DNA of 64,000 nucleotides from Candidula unifasciata (GCA_905116865.2 CAJHNH020002057.1:197501-261500), one strand, 5' to 3'; numbered from the stretch's first letter, positions 1 to 11,360 are shown. Numbers and translations: made by a program. The notes: generated by a model not told the origin, from the letters alone.

Positions 1-539
1 CTGGGCACTCTGTATTTCAATTCTAATTGCTGCATTCGAACATCATCTTTTGACATTACACTTTGTAGACAATCTAATTTTTCAACTTTCAACTCAACTA
101 ATGTCAGTTCTATCAAATGGCTGACTATCTGATATAGTGGCAGAACCAGATGAACTTCACACCATGAACCACCATAGGGGATTAAACTAATGCTTGTGTG
201 TGAAATCTACCTCAGCTTTCAATCAGTCCCTTAATTATGTGTTTTGTGACTCAAGCAAAATTATTTCCTATTTACAACAAATGCATGCAGTCGTCAAACC
301 AATAATTCATGCACTATGTTACTAAAGTTTTTACAGTTGAATATATCAATCAAGATGGTCTTCGTTGAAAGAAACACACAGACTACAGTAAAAATAACTG
401 AGGTCTATCATCACTGTTGGCCATAGAAACAACAAGAATTCAGAATGAGAGTTCTGATTTCATCAATCAATACATTACAAAACTAAATAATTCTTTGGAT
501 GCTGCAATAACATTGTCTTGACTTAATCCACAATGAAGC
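1..539. other. AT-rich stretch, nothing recognised
   Basis: No exon, repeat family or ORF could be supported here. If the DPY30-motif gene continues, later exons may lie here or off the window. Confidence 0.4.
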
Positions 540-915
540 AGAATTTTTTTTCCAAACTGACCTTGGCGCCCAGGTCAACCCAGTCAAAAATGAGTCCCAG
601 CATGGCTTTTTTTCTTCTAAGAAAAATAGGTGCCCATACTCATCATAAAGTGTCTAAAAAGAATTAGTGGTATTCACAAGTGTCTATCATTGTAGTGCTG
701 AAAAAAAGTCATACATAAACAAAGGTGCCAGTACATTGTACCATTGCATACCACCAGAAAAAAAAAAGCACTGGGTACTAGGTAATTTTGTTGGAAGTAA
801 CGGTGGCTGACATGATGATGACCATACTACCCATCAAATGTCAACTTGTCTACAAATATAAGTCTAGCATCATATACCTTACCCACCACTGGTGTAAAAA
901 GGTCCTTTACTTACT
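540..915 (+). repeat. SINE family A copy, interrupted
   Basis: Bases 540-605 (GACCTTGGCGCCCAGGTCAA…AAAATGAGTCCC) and 766-915 (GTACTAGGTAATTTTG…GTAAAAAGGTCCTTT) are the two halves of the common SINE body, separated by about 160 bp of unrelated AT-rich DNA. No tRNA head is retained. Confidence 0.55.
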
Positions 916-1386
916 TTACTTACTAAATAATTCCCCCAAAAAATGATAATTAATAAGTTTACCACAAATGGCTTTCAACAGCATGCAAGACATACAAAAA
1001 CAGTGGGCCTTATCAAACAGTGATGGTGATATTTGCATGTGTGCAGTTTTACCAAAGTTCCACTGATGCTTGTATAGGCAAAACAATAATAGTTAATTAA
1101 TTCATTTGTTTCTCAATATTTTTACACATTCATGTACTGAATTGCACATCATTTCCACTAAACATAACAGTCCTCGCTGTCTTTATTTTACTGATGTTTA
1201 GTGCAGTGTGCAGTAGGGGGTCTTGAGCCTGAGAATTCAAGACCTCATGGCTAAAGCAATATCCACAGATCATTTTTACCAATTGTATCAAATATTATCG
1301 GCGTCTGTGGCTAGCTTGGTTCATAACTCCAAACTACCTAGTCCAGTTCAACTGCATGTGATTTGGCCTTTGTCAGCTTTGTACTG

Positions 1387-1566
1387 ACTCTGACAATGGT
1401 ATGCAGACTCTGACAATGGTATGCAGACTCTGACAATGGTATGCAGACTCTGACAATGGTATGCAGACTTTGGCAATGGTATGCAGACTCTGACAATGGT
1501 ATACAGACTCTGACAATGGTATGCAGACTCTGACAATGGTATGCAGACTCTGACAATGGTATGCAG
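1387..1566 (+). repeat. 20-bp minisatellite, 9 copies
   Basis: Nine units of ACTCTGACAATGGTATGCAG run without gaps. Variants occur in unit 5 (ACTTTGGCAATGG) and unit 6 (GTATACAG). Open frames through it exist only because of the repeat. Confidence 0.97.
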
Positions 1567-1629
1567 ACTCTCCGACCAAGCGGCCGTCGCCTTTCAGCTA
1601 GCGACCGTTATTTAAAGGAGAGCCAACAA

Positions 1630-1950
1630 AGCTAGAGTCCAGAAATAGACCAAAAAAACCTGGATTTTCCACAGAAGTTTATAGCCAGTGAAGGCAAACA
1701 AACAAATATTAAGTGATTTGCAATTTAAACAATAATCTGAGACAAAAAAATCTGCAGTGAAATCGCTGGTTCATGAGTTACACTTCATATCTTTCCCTAT
1801 CTTTAAAACTACCTCTTCCACATGGCATTGAAAAGGTAAGCACCTGCAAAAAATATTTTAGTTCTGGAACAAGACCAAAGTCCAGAAGTGGACACACAAC
1901 CAGAACTTCCTGCCAGAGTTTACAGCAGCTGAATGCCAAGAAGACTAAGA
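1630..1950 (+). repeat. Two SINE family B fragments
   Basis: Bases 1630-1700 and 1845-1950 each match the family B 3' region: 'TCCAGAA(GT)…ACCAGAACTTTC…GAGTTTACAGC…GTGAA'. Both lack the 5' part. Confidence 0.5.
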
Positions 1951-2309
1951 GAAGTTACAAAAGGGGCACATTATTATCCTAATAAAAACAAAACAATTAA
2001 TATTCATATGTCATGTAATGCGATAAGAGGTATTAGAGATCACTAAAGAAAATCAACATGGAAATCCTTATGGTGTTAGGACAAAGGATGACAGTGGGAG
2101 AACTTGCAGGATGCAGTGGTAGAAAAGCAAGGAGAATGATCAGAAGTGAAATATTGGAAACCGATATGAAGAGGCAAAATTAAATGGTGCACAACTTCAT
2201 ATTATAATAAAGGATTGTCATACTAAAATCAGTTGATACGTGCACAATATGTACCATCTTTGTGCTGTCAATGACAGACATGGACAGCCCTAGGAAATAC
2301 AAATGCATA

Positions 2310-2700
2310 ATTGCAACTTGTGAGATGAGATTTATATTAAATCTGGAAGGAAAAACAAGAAGAGATAGAATTATGAAGAGCTAAGTACAAAGTAGCCATA
2401 GTCCAGTAAATAATTTCAAAGAACAACAAAGAATCAAATGGTTTGGTCACCTGGTCAGAATGGAACAAAAGCAGCCAGCAGCTACATCATATTACATGAA
2501 AACGGCAGGGACAAGGCAAGAGACTGCCCAAGAAAGAGATGGGTGGAGGGACTTCATGAGACATTAAAGAAACACAGTATGACATTAACACAAGCTAAGC
2601 TACGCAACTAGCAAAAGACAGGAAACTACTTCTAACACCTCTCTGCAATGCTATATAGCATGAGCAGTAGGACACAAGAACAAGAAAATGGTTAGTTAGT
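2310..2700 (+). mobile_element. LINE 3' end relic
   Basis: Plus-strand reading gives EQQRIKWFGHLVRMEQKQPA, then RDGWRDFMRH and several stops. WFGHLVRM is the standard C-terminal motif of RTE/CR1-type reverse-transcriptase proteins. The same 3' family occurs inverted at about 61878-62130. Confidence 0.6.
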
Positions 2701-2719
2701 TAGTTGGGTTATCATCATT

Positions 2720-2915
2720 GCACTCCGGTCATGTTCGTAGGTGCTCAGATCCTCCCCTCAGTATGAACCCCAACGTCCGATGGGTAATAGTACCAGTTCT
2801 ATGTTGATTAACAAGTCTTCTGGTGTGTCTGGTGTGCCTCTCGTTTTTTGCTATGCGGATCTTAATTCCCAAGTCTGCCATTCTGGCAAGTGATGTGGAT
2901 TCACTGCCCCCAAAG
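2720..2915 (-). mobile_element. LINE-derived coding fragment
   Basis: Minus-strand reading gives SLARMADLGIKIRIAKNERH then TRHTRRLVNQHRTGTITHRT, continuous for about 60 codons. Its style is that of a retroelement polyprotein; the exact family is uncertain. Confidence 0.35.
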
Positions 2916-3020
2916 TAAGAAGAAAAAGTTAGAAAGTAACCTCTTGTCGAATGCAGGTCGGTTGTTATCTGACATACACATTAATAATCATTAAATATTC
3001 ACAGTTATAATAGTCCTTAC

Positions 3021-3119
3021 CTCAAAATACTCTCTCTGCCTATGAGCCTCCATGGTGTGCTTATTCCAAGCTTCAAGTATAACCTTCCCCATTAATGTGT
3101 GGTATACATGCTGTATTAT
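3021..3119 (-). CDS. Later exon of DPY30-motif host gene
   Basis: The acceptor CTAGTGTCTTTTCAG precedes 99 nt of phase-0 coding sequence ending at a GTAAGG donor (3015-3020). The peptide starts IIQHVYHTLMGKVILEAWNK and ends HRQREYFE. The I-L-E-A-W-N-K pattern followed by a charged helix matches the style of exon 5 and suggests repeated Trp-containing helices. No stop or terminal exon was found between here and base 1, so the gene probably continues beyond the left edge. Confidence 0.68.
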
Positions 3120-3329
3120 CTGAAAAGACACTAGATGACATACAGGACATTGTAAAACATTTGTATATATATTTGTATATATACATATATATATATACAC
3201 ACTTAGTCTTCCATATGTTGTTTTTATTGATAAGAAGGTATAATATAAATGTGGACTGAATACATAAAAGGACTATTTTGGAATAAGGGAGATAACAAAC
3301 CAAAACTGTGCAATCTGTAGGATAGACCT

Positions 3330-3980
3330 AACATTTTAAAAGCTGAAGGCGTTTAAAAAATGTGAAGCATGGGAAAGCTGTAGGCCATGACAATATAACA
3401 ACAGTAATAATAAAATCATTATCCAAATTTGGGACTGCTAGTATATATAAAAAACTCTGGTTACCTCCCTAAGGACTTAAAAGCATCTACATTCATCACT
3501 TTGTGCAAGAAGTCTTAAGCTGCTGATTGTGAAAACTACAGAACAACTAGCTTAAGGGGCCACACGACTAGGGTACTCTTCAGGACCATACAAGATAAAA
3601 TGCAAGATGATAGCAGATTTATTAATAACCTATATTTGGAACAAATAGCAACAGTCAGACACAATAATGTGTACTACTCAACACAGAGAGAGATTTTAAA
3701 AAAAAAGAGGAGAACAACAGGTGTGTATGCTGTTCTCAAAGCTTTTCAATTTATGTACAGAAAATATTTTTAAACAAGTTGGAGAAATGCATGTACTAAT
3801 AAATATCAATTGAAGAATAAAACACACTGAGATATGCTAAAAGTGGGCAGGAGATACAAGACCTAAGGGAGCAACTAATCATAGGGGACATTGTTTCTGG
3901 TCTAAGAGGCAGGAATCAATTAACACACTGTATGAATGACAAAGCAGTAACAGAAATATATAAAGCAGATAAATTGTGGA
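3330..3980 (+). mobile_element. LINE reverse-transcriptase relic
   Basis: Fragments such as GKAVGHDNITT, LPKDLKASTFITLCKKS and CENYRTTSLRGHTTRV match the early RT motifs (GKA-G-D-I; YR-ISL) of non-LTR elements, with frameshifts and stops. It lies in an intron of the DPY30-motif gene. Confidence 0.55.
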
Positions 3981-4194
3981 AGATATAAAGTCTTCTCAGT
4001 GGGCTGTGATATGAGTAATATTCTACAAATTACTTGCTATACGATGAAGGTGATGATTTCCATAACATTTATGTTTAACAAAACTGCTTACAAATTAGTC
4101 TGAAAAATAGTCTGTTAGCAAATCTTTAAAGATAAAAAATGTATTTTAAAATATCTGCAAGTAAAATCCACTGATATGATTCCCTCACTGAACA

Positions 4195-4290
4195 CTAAAC
4201 GAACCACTTGGCGTGTCTCCACCCTCAAGTCAGGAACCAAAACTTTAAACCTGAATTTACAGTGGGTGAACACAAAGAAGAAGAAGAAGA
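4195..4290 (+). repeat. SINE family B 3' end with GAA tail
   Basis: The stretch GTCAGGAACCAAAACTTTAA…GGGTGAACACAAAG ends in (GAA)n, the family B tail. Confidence 0.5.
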
Positions 4291-4390
4291 AGAAGTTTGG
4301 AACATTGCCTAACAAGAATGCAGATAATTGAGGATGATGAAAGCATTAGTACAAGATAAATAACTATGAATACATTTTAAACTAACTTAC

Positions 4391-4424
4391 TTGCTTGTCT
4401 TCCCTTCCTATATTTCACCCATGC
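4391..4424 (-). CDS. Probable short exon 6 of DPY30-motif host gene
   Basis: This is a 34-nt micro-exon with acceptor AATATTTCAG and donor CAA|GTAAGT. It reads AWVKYRKGRQA plus one base, and continues exon 5 naturally (…FGIWK then AWVKYRKG). It leaves the frame in phase 1, while the next exon I can see (3021-3119) needs phase 0. Either a further small exon of 3n+2 nt lies between them, or this micro-exon is skipped (exon 5 joins exon 7 in frame), or there is an indel. The splice signals are good. Confidence 0.5.
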
Positions 4425-4429
4425 CTGAA

Positions 4430-5711
4430 ATATTAAAAAAAAATTAATTTACAGGATCTGACTATATTTTTGTAAAATAAATCAACATAATGACAACACC
4501 ATGATGATACATCATTGAATGAACAGTGTATGCATACTGATTGTTTAACTGAGTAGAAGACTGATTCCCCCCCCCCCCCCCCCCCCCACCCTTTTTTTTC
4601 CACTGCTACCTGGAAGAGTGACACTCCCTGTCACTCAAAAAGCCAATTTATTTTTTAAGCTGGAGTTTAATATGGAAACACTTATTCCCAAATGCCACAT
4701 CGAACATCAAGAAAATGTTAAATATCTTCTTTTTTTCGTTCGTCCCGAGTGACCTAAATGCATTTTGCCTGTTTACAGCAAAGTTGTGATATTTGCTCCT
4801 TTCGTTCAACACATCCAACTTCATCAAGCATTTGTTGACCAGGTTAAATTCCAGGATTGTTTTGTGGGACAGGAACATGTTGTGGCCTTATTTGTGTGGT
4901 GTTCTTTTTGTCCCCTTTCCTATGGGTCTTGCCCCTGGAGGCTTTGTCCAGGGTATCCACGTGTAGACAGGTTGGCCCTCAAGGAAAGGCAGGGTCAGAT
5001 CATGGGCATTCCCTGCCGTCCAAGGAGGCGTCCATAAATGCAGAGCTGACAAATAACGCTCTGGTCCTGGGCTCACCGAGAAATTGTCATGTATTCCACA
5101 TGTCTGCTTAATCTCACATCCGTATGTTGAGCTTTCCAATCATCATGGGCTGCACCCTCTGAAGATCAGCAGGGAGCAGCCCTCATGTCTGGGACATCGA
5201 TACGTAAGTACATTTTTCTTGGACACGTTAGACACCTTTAACGTTGTTTTTTTTGTGTGTGTGTGTGTGTGTGCTGAATGTCAGCAGTACAGTGATTCTT
5301 CCAACTCGACAGACGTTTTAACCGAGGGTTATCATTTAGTAGTATTTTCAGCCAGGGGACCTTACCTATGTTCCAAATGAGTTTTTATAAACGTTCTCAC
5401 CCATGCGTTTGGAGTGGGCTGATGTGAGCCAGGTTGGACACAACATCTCTAGAGACTACCAACTCCGAGATCCCCTGCCAGCTAGGTTCACGTCACAAAG
5501 GTGAACCCTTATCCATGGCACACGACATGGACATGCAGCAGGAGTCTTTCATGAGGATCCTTAAAACCATGCAAGAGCCGGCTAGCACTTGAGATGTTGT
5601 ATGAAGTAACTCCTTATACACACAACAACAGCCTTAACTTTCTCTCATGCCTGTGATCAATATAACCGTGCCACAAATGTTAAATATGATCTACAATGTT
5701 CAAAAACTTAC
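4430..5711. other. Intronic stretch without recognised genes
   Basis: It holds a 21-base C run at 4567-4587 and a (GT)n tract at about 5253-5272. The more GC-rich segment 4800-5600 has overlapping ORFs on both strands, none matching a family I know. It may be an old retroelement. Confidence 0.3.
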
Positions 5712-5832
5712 CTTCCAGATTCCAAAATGAACATGAAGTAAGTGTTTTATATGATGATGCACCGCACTGTTCATTTTGCTTGCAAACACTGCCTTCTTCC
5801 GCTTCTGCATTAAGTGATACTGCATTATAGCA
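5712..5832 (-). CDS. Exon 5 of DPY30-motif host gene
   Basis: The acceptor ATTTATTTTCAG leads into 121 nt: one base completing a codon, then 40 codons, then a consensus GTAAGT donor at 5706-5711. The peptide starts AIMQYHLMQKRKKAVFASKM and ends HVHFGIWK. It is a basic helix with a Trp near the end, similar in look to Sfi1-type centrin-binding repeats (hydrophobic heptads ending in W-K), though I cannot prove that family. Frame and phase agree with exon 4. Confidence 0.72.
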
Positions 5833-6245
5833 CTGAAAATAAATATTGCCACTGTAAACATTTTCTGCTGTTTTTGTCTATTTATTGATTGTTACTGTGT
5901 TAGAGTGGTTAGTAACTGCAATTATCACATTGGTTTAGTTTAATTCCTTGTAGTAGACATGGTAGAAGTTATGCCTTATAATAGGTGCGTCCAACAGGGG
6001 AATTCCTATTAAAAAAATAGATGAAAAACAAGAAAACGTTGAAAAGGTAAGTATTAGAATGGTGGGCTCTCATGATGAAGACCTGGGTTTGAATCCTTGG
6101 TAAGGCGATAGAGGGTTTTCTGTCGAGGGTAAAATATAATATACTAATGTATACAACTGGTATTGGCTGCAATAGCCATGCCGCCTTAAATCCACAGAGA
6201 TTTCAATAAATCATGGACAAAACTCACGTCTAATATAGTTTAAAA

Positions 6246-6530
6246 AAAAGTAAAGATCCCTTTACACGCCCTTAGGCGCATCGGGCATATGGGAAGAGCA
6301 CCCATATTTTTACAGACCAATCGGCACTCGGTGGGTAATGTGGTCAGCATTACGCCGGCCGTCTTTACTTTCCCAGGACAGCCCATCCTGGTACCCATTT
6401 GAGGCTGGGTCGACCTGCGACGTCCCATACCACGATAAAAATCCACGCGGCCCACACAGGTTTCGATCGGGGTACGTTGGATTACGAGTCAGACTCGCAA
6501 CGCCTTAGCCACGGACGCCGCTATTCACGT
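6246..6530 (-). repeat. SINE family A body with a 'GGCGTCCGTGGCTAAGGCG' tRNA head
   Basis: Read on the minus strand, this starts with a tRNA-like head (A box TGGCTAAGGCG, weak B box GATCGAAACC). The shared body follows: GTCGACCCAGCCTC…GGTACC…CTGGGAAAGTAAAGACGG…GCGTAATGCTGACCACATTA…GATTGGTCTGTAAAAATATG. A close copy lies at 32171-32435. Confidence 0.75.
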
Positions 6531-7254
6531 CTAATATACTAATATATAAAAATTTATTAACATATCGTGCATAAAGATTTGTATCAAACAAGGAGGGGTG
6601 CTATCCTCTAATTTGTTTTAATTATACAGTGAGCATTTAATAAGATCTGTAGAAAATATGCCAATAGCCACAACGATTATACAGAATTCTTGCATTCCTC
6701 GTGTGGGTTTCAGGGTTTCACATTTTGGGGGGAAAAGAACAGACACACTGCCCCCAATGAGAATGTAATAAACAGTGACTAATTAGAAGTTTGCTGCCAC
6801 TGATGTGCTGGACCTAAAGGCAGATGTGGCAGTCTGAATGTAAACCTCAACACAACATGCCAACCACTGTATTAAGGGGGAACAAAGAAGAAGAATGTGT
6901 GTATGTTAAATAGAACATTAGCTTTTGGCTGTGAATTCTTAAAAAAAAAAAAAAAAAAATTCACAAAGATCTCAGAAATGTGATTTATGGAACAATACTG
7001 AAAATTCCTTGGACAGCCAAAATGAGTAAGCTAAATATTCTGAAAGTGGCAAGGAAACAGGTAACATCACAAACATAAGAAAAAAAGTCATCACTTTAGT
7101 TTTATTTTGTGACAAGGAAAACTATAACAAATTTTGAAAACTGGTACAATATATGGACAATGAAATAAAAGAAGACAATGAGAGAAGATATTTGATCAGT
7201 TTTTTAACATAGAACACACAATTATCTGCTTTTTTGTTCTCCTTGCCACAAGTT
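6531..7254. other. Intronic AT-rich stretch
   Basis: Nothing recognised beyond an A run of about 18 at 6941-6958. Confidence 0.3.
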
Positions 7255-7992
7255 TTACGATAAAAAGGCCACATGCATCTGTAAAGACTGGTGTGATGCA
7301 TGCCTCCACTGACCCATATAGCTTGATTTCAACTGGAATACCAACTGATCAAATCTGGAATCTCTCACCTGCAAACAGACAGCATGTCTACAGCACATCT
7401 TCAGTATTCTGTGGTGCCTGCCCACATGGGCATGTTCTGAGTCCCCAGTCTTGAATATCCTGTACATATGGTCGCTGAGCCTGGTGTGTCCAGTTCATAG
7501 TCTATATATCCTCACTGTATATCCTCATATATGTCCTCACTGTCCAAGAACTTTTTGGGCCCTCATCAGCCTCATCAGTCATCTTTGTACTCATACTTGA
7601 TGAAAAAGAGTGGTCATCATCATCTTGATGGACAACACACACACATATAATATTCTGTTTCTTTCATATGGCAAGGGGACCGGGTCTTTAGGATTGCGCC
7701 CTGGATAGGAAGTGTTCCAATGTGCTTTAATGGCCACCTTGATCTGGCTTTTATTTGTTTTATAAATGCATCCTGTCTCCAGTTGTTCTGTATTGCTCCC
7801 AGTTTCTGCTAAGCAGTCTGCTCTTTCATTTCCCTTAATTCTACCAGGAAGGCTAACCCAATCAACAAATGCCAAAGTCGGATGTGCAACTATCACAGCC
7901 ATGTTGTAAATGAGAGCAAAAGCATTTACATCCTCAGATGAAGGCAGAAAAGGAATTTCCCATAATGTTGCAAGCAGTGGCCTGGGATCCAT
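7255..7992 (-). mobile_element. Jockey/I-like LINE RNase H and C-terminal relic
   Basis: Minus-strand reading gives LAFVDWVSLPGRIKGNERAD then CLAETG, the C-terminal RNase H signature of I/Jockey-type LINEs (W-P-H-GI-GNE-AD-LA). After stops it continues with TGHTRLSDHMYRIFKTGDSE, the post-RNase-H 'GH-RL-H-RI' segment. Several stops and frameshifts show it is dead. Confidence 0.75.
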
Positions 7993-8055
7993 TGCAAAAC
8001 AGTCAGCTGATCCATTTAATTTAACAGAGATTTAAGCTTGTTGAAATCCAGAGAA

Positions 8056-8310
8056 AATAAGTAAAGGACCCTTCTCTAAATCTTCAGGCATATTGGGCAT
8101 ACAGGGTGAGACCTATATTTTATAGACCAATCGACATTTTGTGGCTGATGTGGTCAGCATCACGCCGGTCATCTTTACTTCTCAGAACTTTACCTCGTAT
8201 CCATTTTAGGTTGGGCTGACCTAGGAGCCAAGGTCATTTAAAAAACAAAAGTATAAACCTTAACCAATGACCTTCCGATCCACTACACCACAGCAATTGG
8301 CCTGTTGAAA
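8056..8310 (-). repeat. SINE family A copy
   Basis: It runs from GTAAAGGACCC through ATAGACCAATCG, GATGTGGTCAGCATCACGCC and TTTTAGGTTGGGCTGACC to a decayed tRNA-like head (CTTCCGATCCACTACACC). The head is on the right, so the copy is on the minus strand. Confidence 0.7.
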
Positions 8311-8672
8311 TGTAGCTACTTAAATTTTGTTTTGCTTGCAATACTAAACGAGCATGCTTCAGTATAACTACTGCTGACTCAAAGCTGGAGATGTAAGGAT
8401 CTTCTGTTTGCTCTTTCTAGTGTTATATAAGTTGATATTCATCTCTCTAAAGCTGTTCTTGATGCTATGTTGTTCCGTCTTTCCCTGTCTTCATTACATT
8501 TCCCATATCTGCTGACACCAATAAACTTGCGCTGAACAGTTTGGTACCGAGTCAGTAAAAATGTAAAAATTAAGCAGCAATAACTGCTTGTATCTTCTGT
8601 TTATTATTTTATCTCAAGACATAAGAATGTAGAAATAACAGAACGGGTATAACTTCAAAACAGATATCTCAC

Positions 8673-8740
8673 CAAAAACACATTCGCTCCAACTTCATAT
8701 TGTAATATGAACAGGCTTTAATGTACATCTCTGCTGTTGG
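8673..8740 (-). CDS. Exon 4 of DPY30-motif host gene
   Basis: The acceptor CTTTTCTCCACAG precedes 68 nt that start in phase 0 and end with two bases over before GTGAGA. The peptide reads PTAEMYIKACSYYNMKLERM then CF. The following exon supplies the third base of a Cys codon. The pattern of aromatic and basic residues begins a set of long helices that runs through exons 5 to 7. The exon is too short to stand out as an ORF and was recognised from splice sites and phase. Confidence 0.68.
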
Positions 8741-9194
8741 CTGTGGAGAAAAGGGCAGTAGAAAAACTTGTAACATTTCAGCTAGGTCATTTGCAAGTAT
8801 TTCAGTCCCAAAAGTTGTAACTGTTACACCCTCTATTCTAAGCAATTGAACTTAACAGAAACACATACATACCACTGAAGGAGCTCAATAGAGACTGCAC
8901 AGGTAAAAAGTTGTTAAACTAATAATTTAAATAGAAAGGGTTGACATAATGACTTTCTGTGATGGAAGAGAGCAAGAGCATTATATTATCTTTGGCATGA
9001 CAAAGAAATGTGTGACGAATTTTTCGATACTGAAAAGGTTAACATAAATTATGTAATCATGCTATGAGAAGTGAGAATCAGAATTTTCATGTATCTGTTC
9101 ATAATAACATTGAATATCATTCATGCACATGTATGAAACAGGTGATTGAAAAATAAAGATCCATTCAGCTATCATTCCTTCATTCATTGTCCTG

Positions 9195-9470
9195 TTGTGC
9201 CAATATATATCTCATAGGGCTAGCAGTCTATTCCTCCATTATGCTCTGTCCTGTGTGATAACTCCAATGTCAGGGATGTAATCAAGTCCAGCAGCTTTAG
9301 CTTTTCTCATTAACATGGGTTTTAGGGTTTCTTTTTTGCGTCTTCGCCTCCTTAATCTCTTTATTTCCCATTGTAATGTCTGTTTGGTGATTCTCTGCTG
9401 GTTTCTTCTCAGGTTGTGTCCAATGTAGTTCAATCTTCTCTGTCTTATAAATGCTGATACTAGTGGCTCT
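9195..9470 (-). mobile_element. LINE 3' end relic
   Basis: Minus-strand reading gives LNYIGHNLRRNQQRITKQTL then RRRRRKKETLKP, followed by VITQDRA and stops. This is the RRW-IGHxLR … GRP … QDR-W C-terminus of non-LTR elements. The 3' end is TGGCACAACAGGACAATGAA with a short TGAA-type tail. This is the unbroken copy that reveals the split one at 12520/20797. Confidence 0.7.
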
Positions 9471-9719
9471 TATTTCTTCACTCCTTTGGAATTCTGCTTG
9501 TAACTCCTTTCCACTTTATTTATAAACACTGTTGAAAAAAGTGGAATGCTGTTGGTTTTTACTTATTTTTAATCAGCTTTTTCTTTTAAATTATGTATTT
9601 TCAAAGACTAGAAGAAATTTTTCCCACCACAATATGGACATTTAATTACATGCTATCAAGATATAGGCATAGAAAGAAAATCCTAAGATGTATTAGTAAC
9701 TTGTACTCGGAACTACATA

Positions 9720-9935
9720 CCAAGAAAAACAGATTATTTAGCTTCCTTCAAAGTCAGAGTGGCCAAGAACCAACAGTCTGCATATAAATGATTCAGATCT
9801 GTAAAATGGATGTGCACTCAACACTAAGGGTCTGGAACGGGACTACAGTCCAGAAGTTGGCGAACAACCAGAACTTTCTACCTGAGTTTACAGCTGGTGA
9901 ACACAAATTAGAAGAAGAAGAAGATTATCTAGCAA
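9720..9935 (+). repeat. SINE family B copy with GAA tail
   Basis: It includes GGCCAAGAACCAACAGTCTG, CAGATCTGTAAAATGGATGT, AGTCCAGAAGTTGG and GAGTTTACAGCTGGTGAACA, ending in (GAA)n at about 9912-9924. Confidence 0.7.
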
Positions 9936-9989
9936 ACATAGTATCCAAAATCAGATTTCAAAATCAGTAACGAAAATACAAATAAATAT

Positions 9990-10210
9990 TAAAGACATCA
10001 ACATCAGATAAAGGAGAAGTCACACTAGGGACAAAAAAAGAATTAACATAACAGATCAGTTTACCTATTTAGGTCACAATTTTGGTTGCCAAGGAAACAC
10101 AAAGAAGGAAATAATGATACACATTGGCAAGGCAACAGTCTTTTAAAAGCCTGAACACAATTTGGAACTTCCCATTACATATTTTTTAAAACAAGTTACA
10201 TATTTTCAAT
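9990..10210 (+). mobile_element. LINE reverse-transcriptase fragment
   Basis: In shifting frames it reads FTYLGHNFGCQGNTKKEI then IHIGKA…FKSLNTIWN, the 'F-YLGS … G…EI-RI-KA …L' segment after the RT domain. Confidence 0.55.
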
Positions 10211-10244
10211 TCTAATGTTCTTTCAATTTTAACATATATCAATA

Positions 10245-10505
10245 GGAGATTGTCTGTCTGATTGTATATCCATCTCGTCTTTCCCCTGAGTGTTGAGCGC
10301 TGGCCAGTTTCAGCCCAGATTCAACTGGGTTTTATTCCATATGGCTCTGTCTCTTTCGGCAGCACAGCTAGCTACCTGCCAAGAGCACCACACAGAGCAT
10401 GGATTACATACAAACTGCACTCATGAACTGAAGGGCACAGCCATGAAATGAACCCACAACCTTCAGAGCGTTAGGCACACGGCCTAACCATTTCACCACA
10501 GAGAA
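10245..10505 (-). repeat. tRNA-derived SINE (GGTGAAATGGTTAGGC head)
   Basis: Minus strand begins TCTGTGGTGAAATGGTTAGG (A box), then GAAGGTTGTGGGTTCATTTC (B box), then a non-tRNA body down to about 10245. Its head differs from families A and C. Confidence 0.55.
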
Positions 10506-10520
10506 ACATAATAAAATAAT

Positions 10521-10603
10521 GTTAGAAGTGGGTTTTGAACCCACACCCACAAGGGTAGACTGTGACCTGAATGCAGCACCTTAGATTGCTCAGCCATCCT
10601 GAC
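10521..10603 (-). tRNA. tRNA-Leu(CAG)-like pseudogene
   Basis: The 83-nt sequence starts GTCAGGATGGCTGAGC and contains TTCAGGT (anticodon CAG), a variable arm and a perfect T-arm GTGGG-TTCAAAA-CCCAC. The acceptor arms pair except at one position. Two mismatches at the anticodon-stem end suggest a pseudogene or SINE head rather than a working gene. The length fits tRNA-Leu (82-84 nt). Confidence 0.6.
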
Positions 10604-10981
10604 TTACAAGTCCTCAAATTCTACTAACACAAACTCATGGTTGCATGTTAAGGAGGTTTTACGGTATTTTAATTATAAAATTAATCTTCCTGAAAAGATA
10701 ATGGTTCAGATTCATTTCCTAGAAACTATAAGGTTTTTTTTCTTACTAGTATGGCTATAAGGTCAGACTAGCCTAAACAAAAACATGGGCCCCCTATCAT
10801 TTCCAGTACTTTCTGGGATCCTTCTGGAAAGAAAAGGTGGCAACTAAGCAGCAGGAGAGCTGATCACAAGACCTCATATATTATAGCCTAGAATGTGTGA
10901 ACACCTAGAACTTCCAATGGAAGTACCTGACGTAAGACTACTTTTAGCTGTTATTATAATTATAAAAAGAGTTCTACCTAC

Positions 10982-11075
10982 CATTAGCCATTCGTCAAAA
11001 TTGAAGATCATATCCAGATTGCTTTCTGTGACTATCCTAACTTTAGGCTTCATGTAATCCTCTATAAATATGTCC
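10982..11075 (-). CDS. Exon 3 of DPY30-motif host gene
   Basis: A strong acceptor (pyrimidine-rich, ending in CAG at 11076-11077 on the plus coordinates) leads into 94 nt. The first base completes a TGG codon started in exon 2, and the donor GTAGGT follows in phase 0. The peptide includes DIFIEDYMKPKVRIVTESNL and ends FNFDEWLM. No stop occurs in the spliced frame. The segment is acidic and hydrophobic, with no repeat homology I can see. Confidence 0.75.
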
Positions 11076-11279
11076 CTGGAAATAGACAAGTCACAGTCAA
11101 CATATTTCAAATGGTTTATTCTTTATCAAATGTTTCATTGATATACAGAAAGTAGAAGGTGAAAAAAAAAAAGACAAAAGAAGAATAAATATTAAACCCC
11201 TTTGTGTACTCTCTGAGGTACTGTGGGTTGTGTTGTTAGAGCCCTAATCTACCAACACAATGTGTTAATTATATGTATG

Positions 11280-11360
11280 CGCGCATACATGCACACACGC
11301 ACGCATGCTCATGCGTGTGCACACACACACACAGTGTGAGAGAGAGAAAGGGAGAGATGG
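11280..11360. repeat. Purine-pyrimidine (CA/CG) and (GA) microsatellite
   Basis: An alternating GCGCGCATACATGCACACAC-type stretch is followed by (CA)n and GAGAGAGA. Alternating purine-pyrimidine DNA of this kind can adopt Z-form. Confidence 0.7.

Noticed and set aside
4765..5380. Overlapping ORFs of 76-98 codons on both strands
   Set aside because: There are no splice signals, motifs or consistent frame; probably old repeat DNA.
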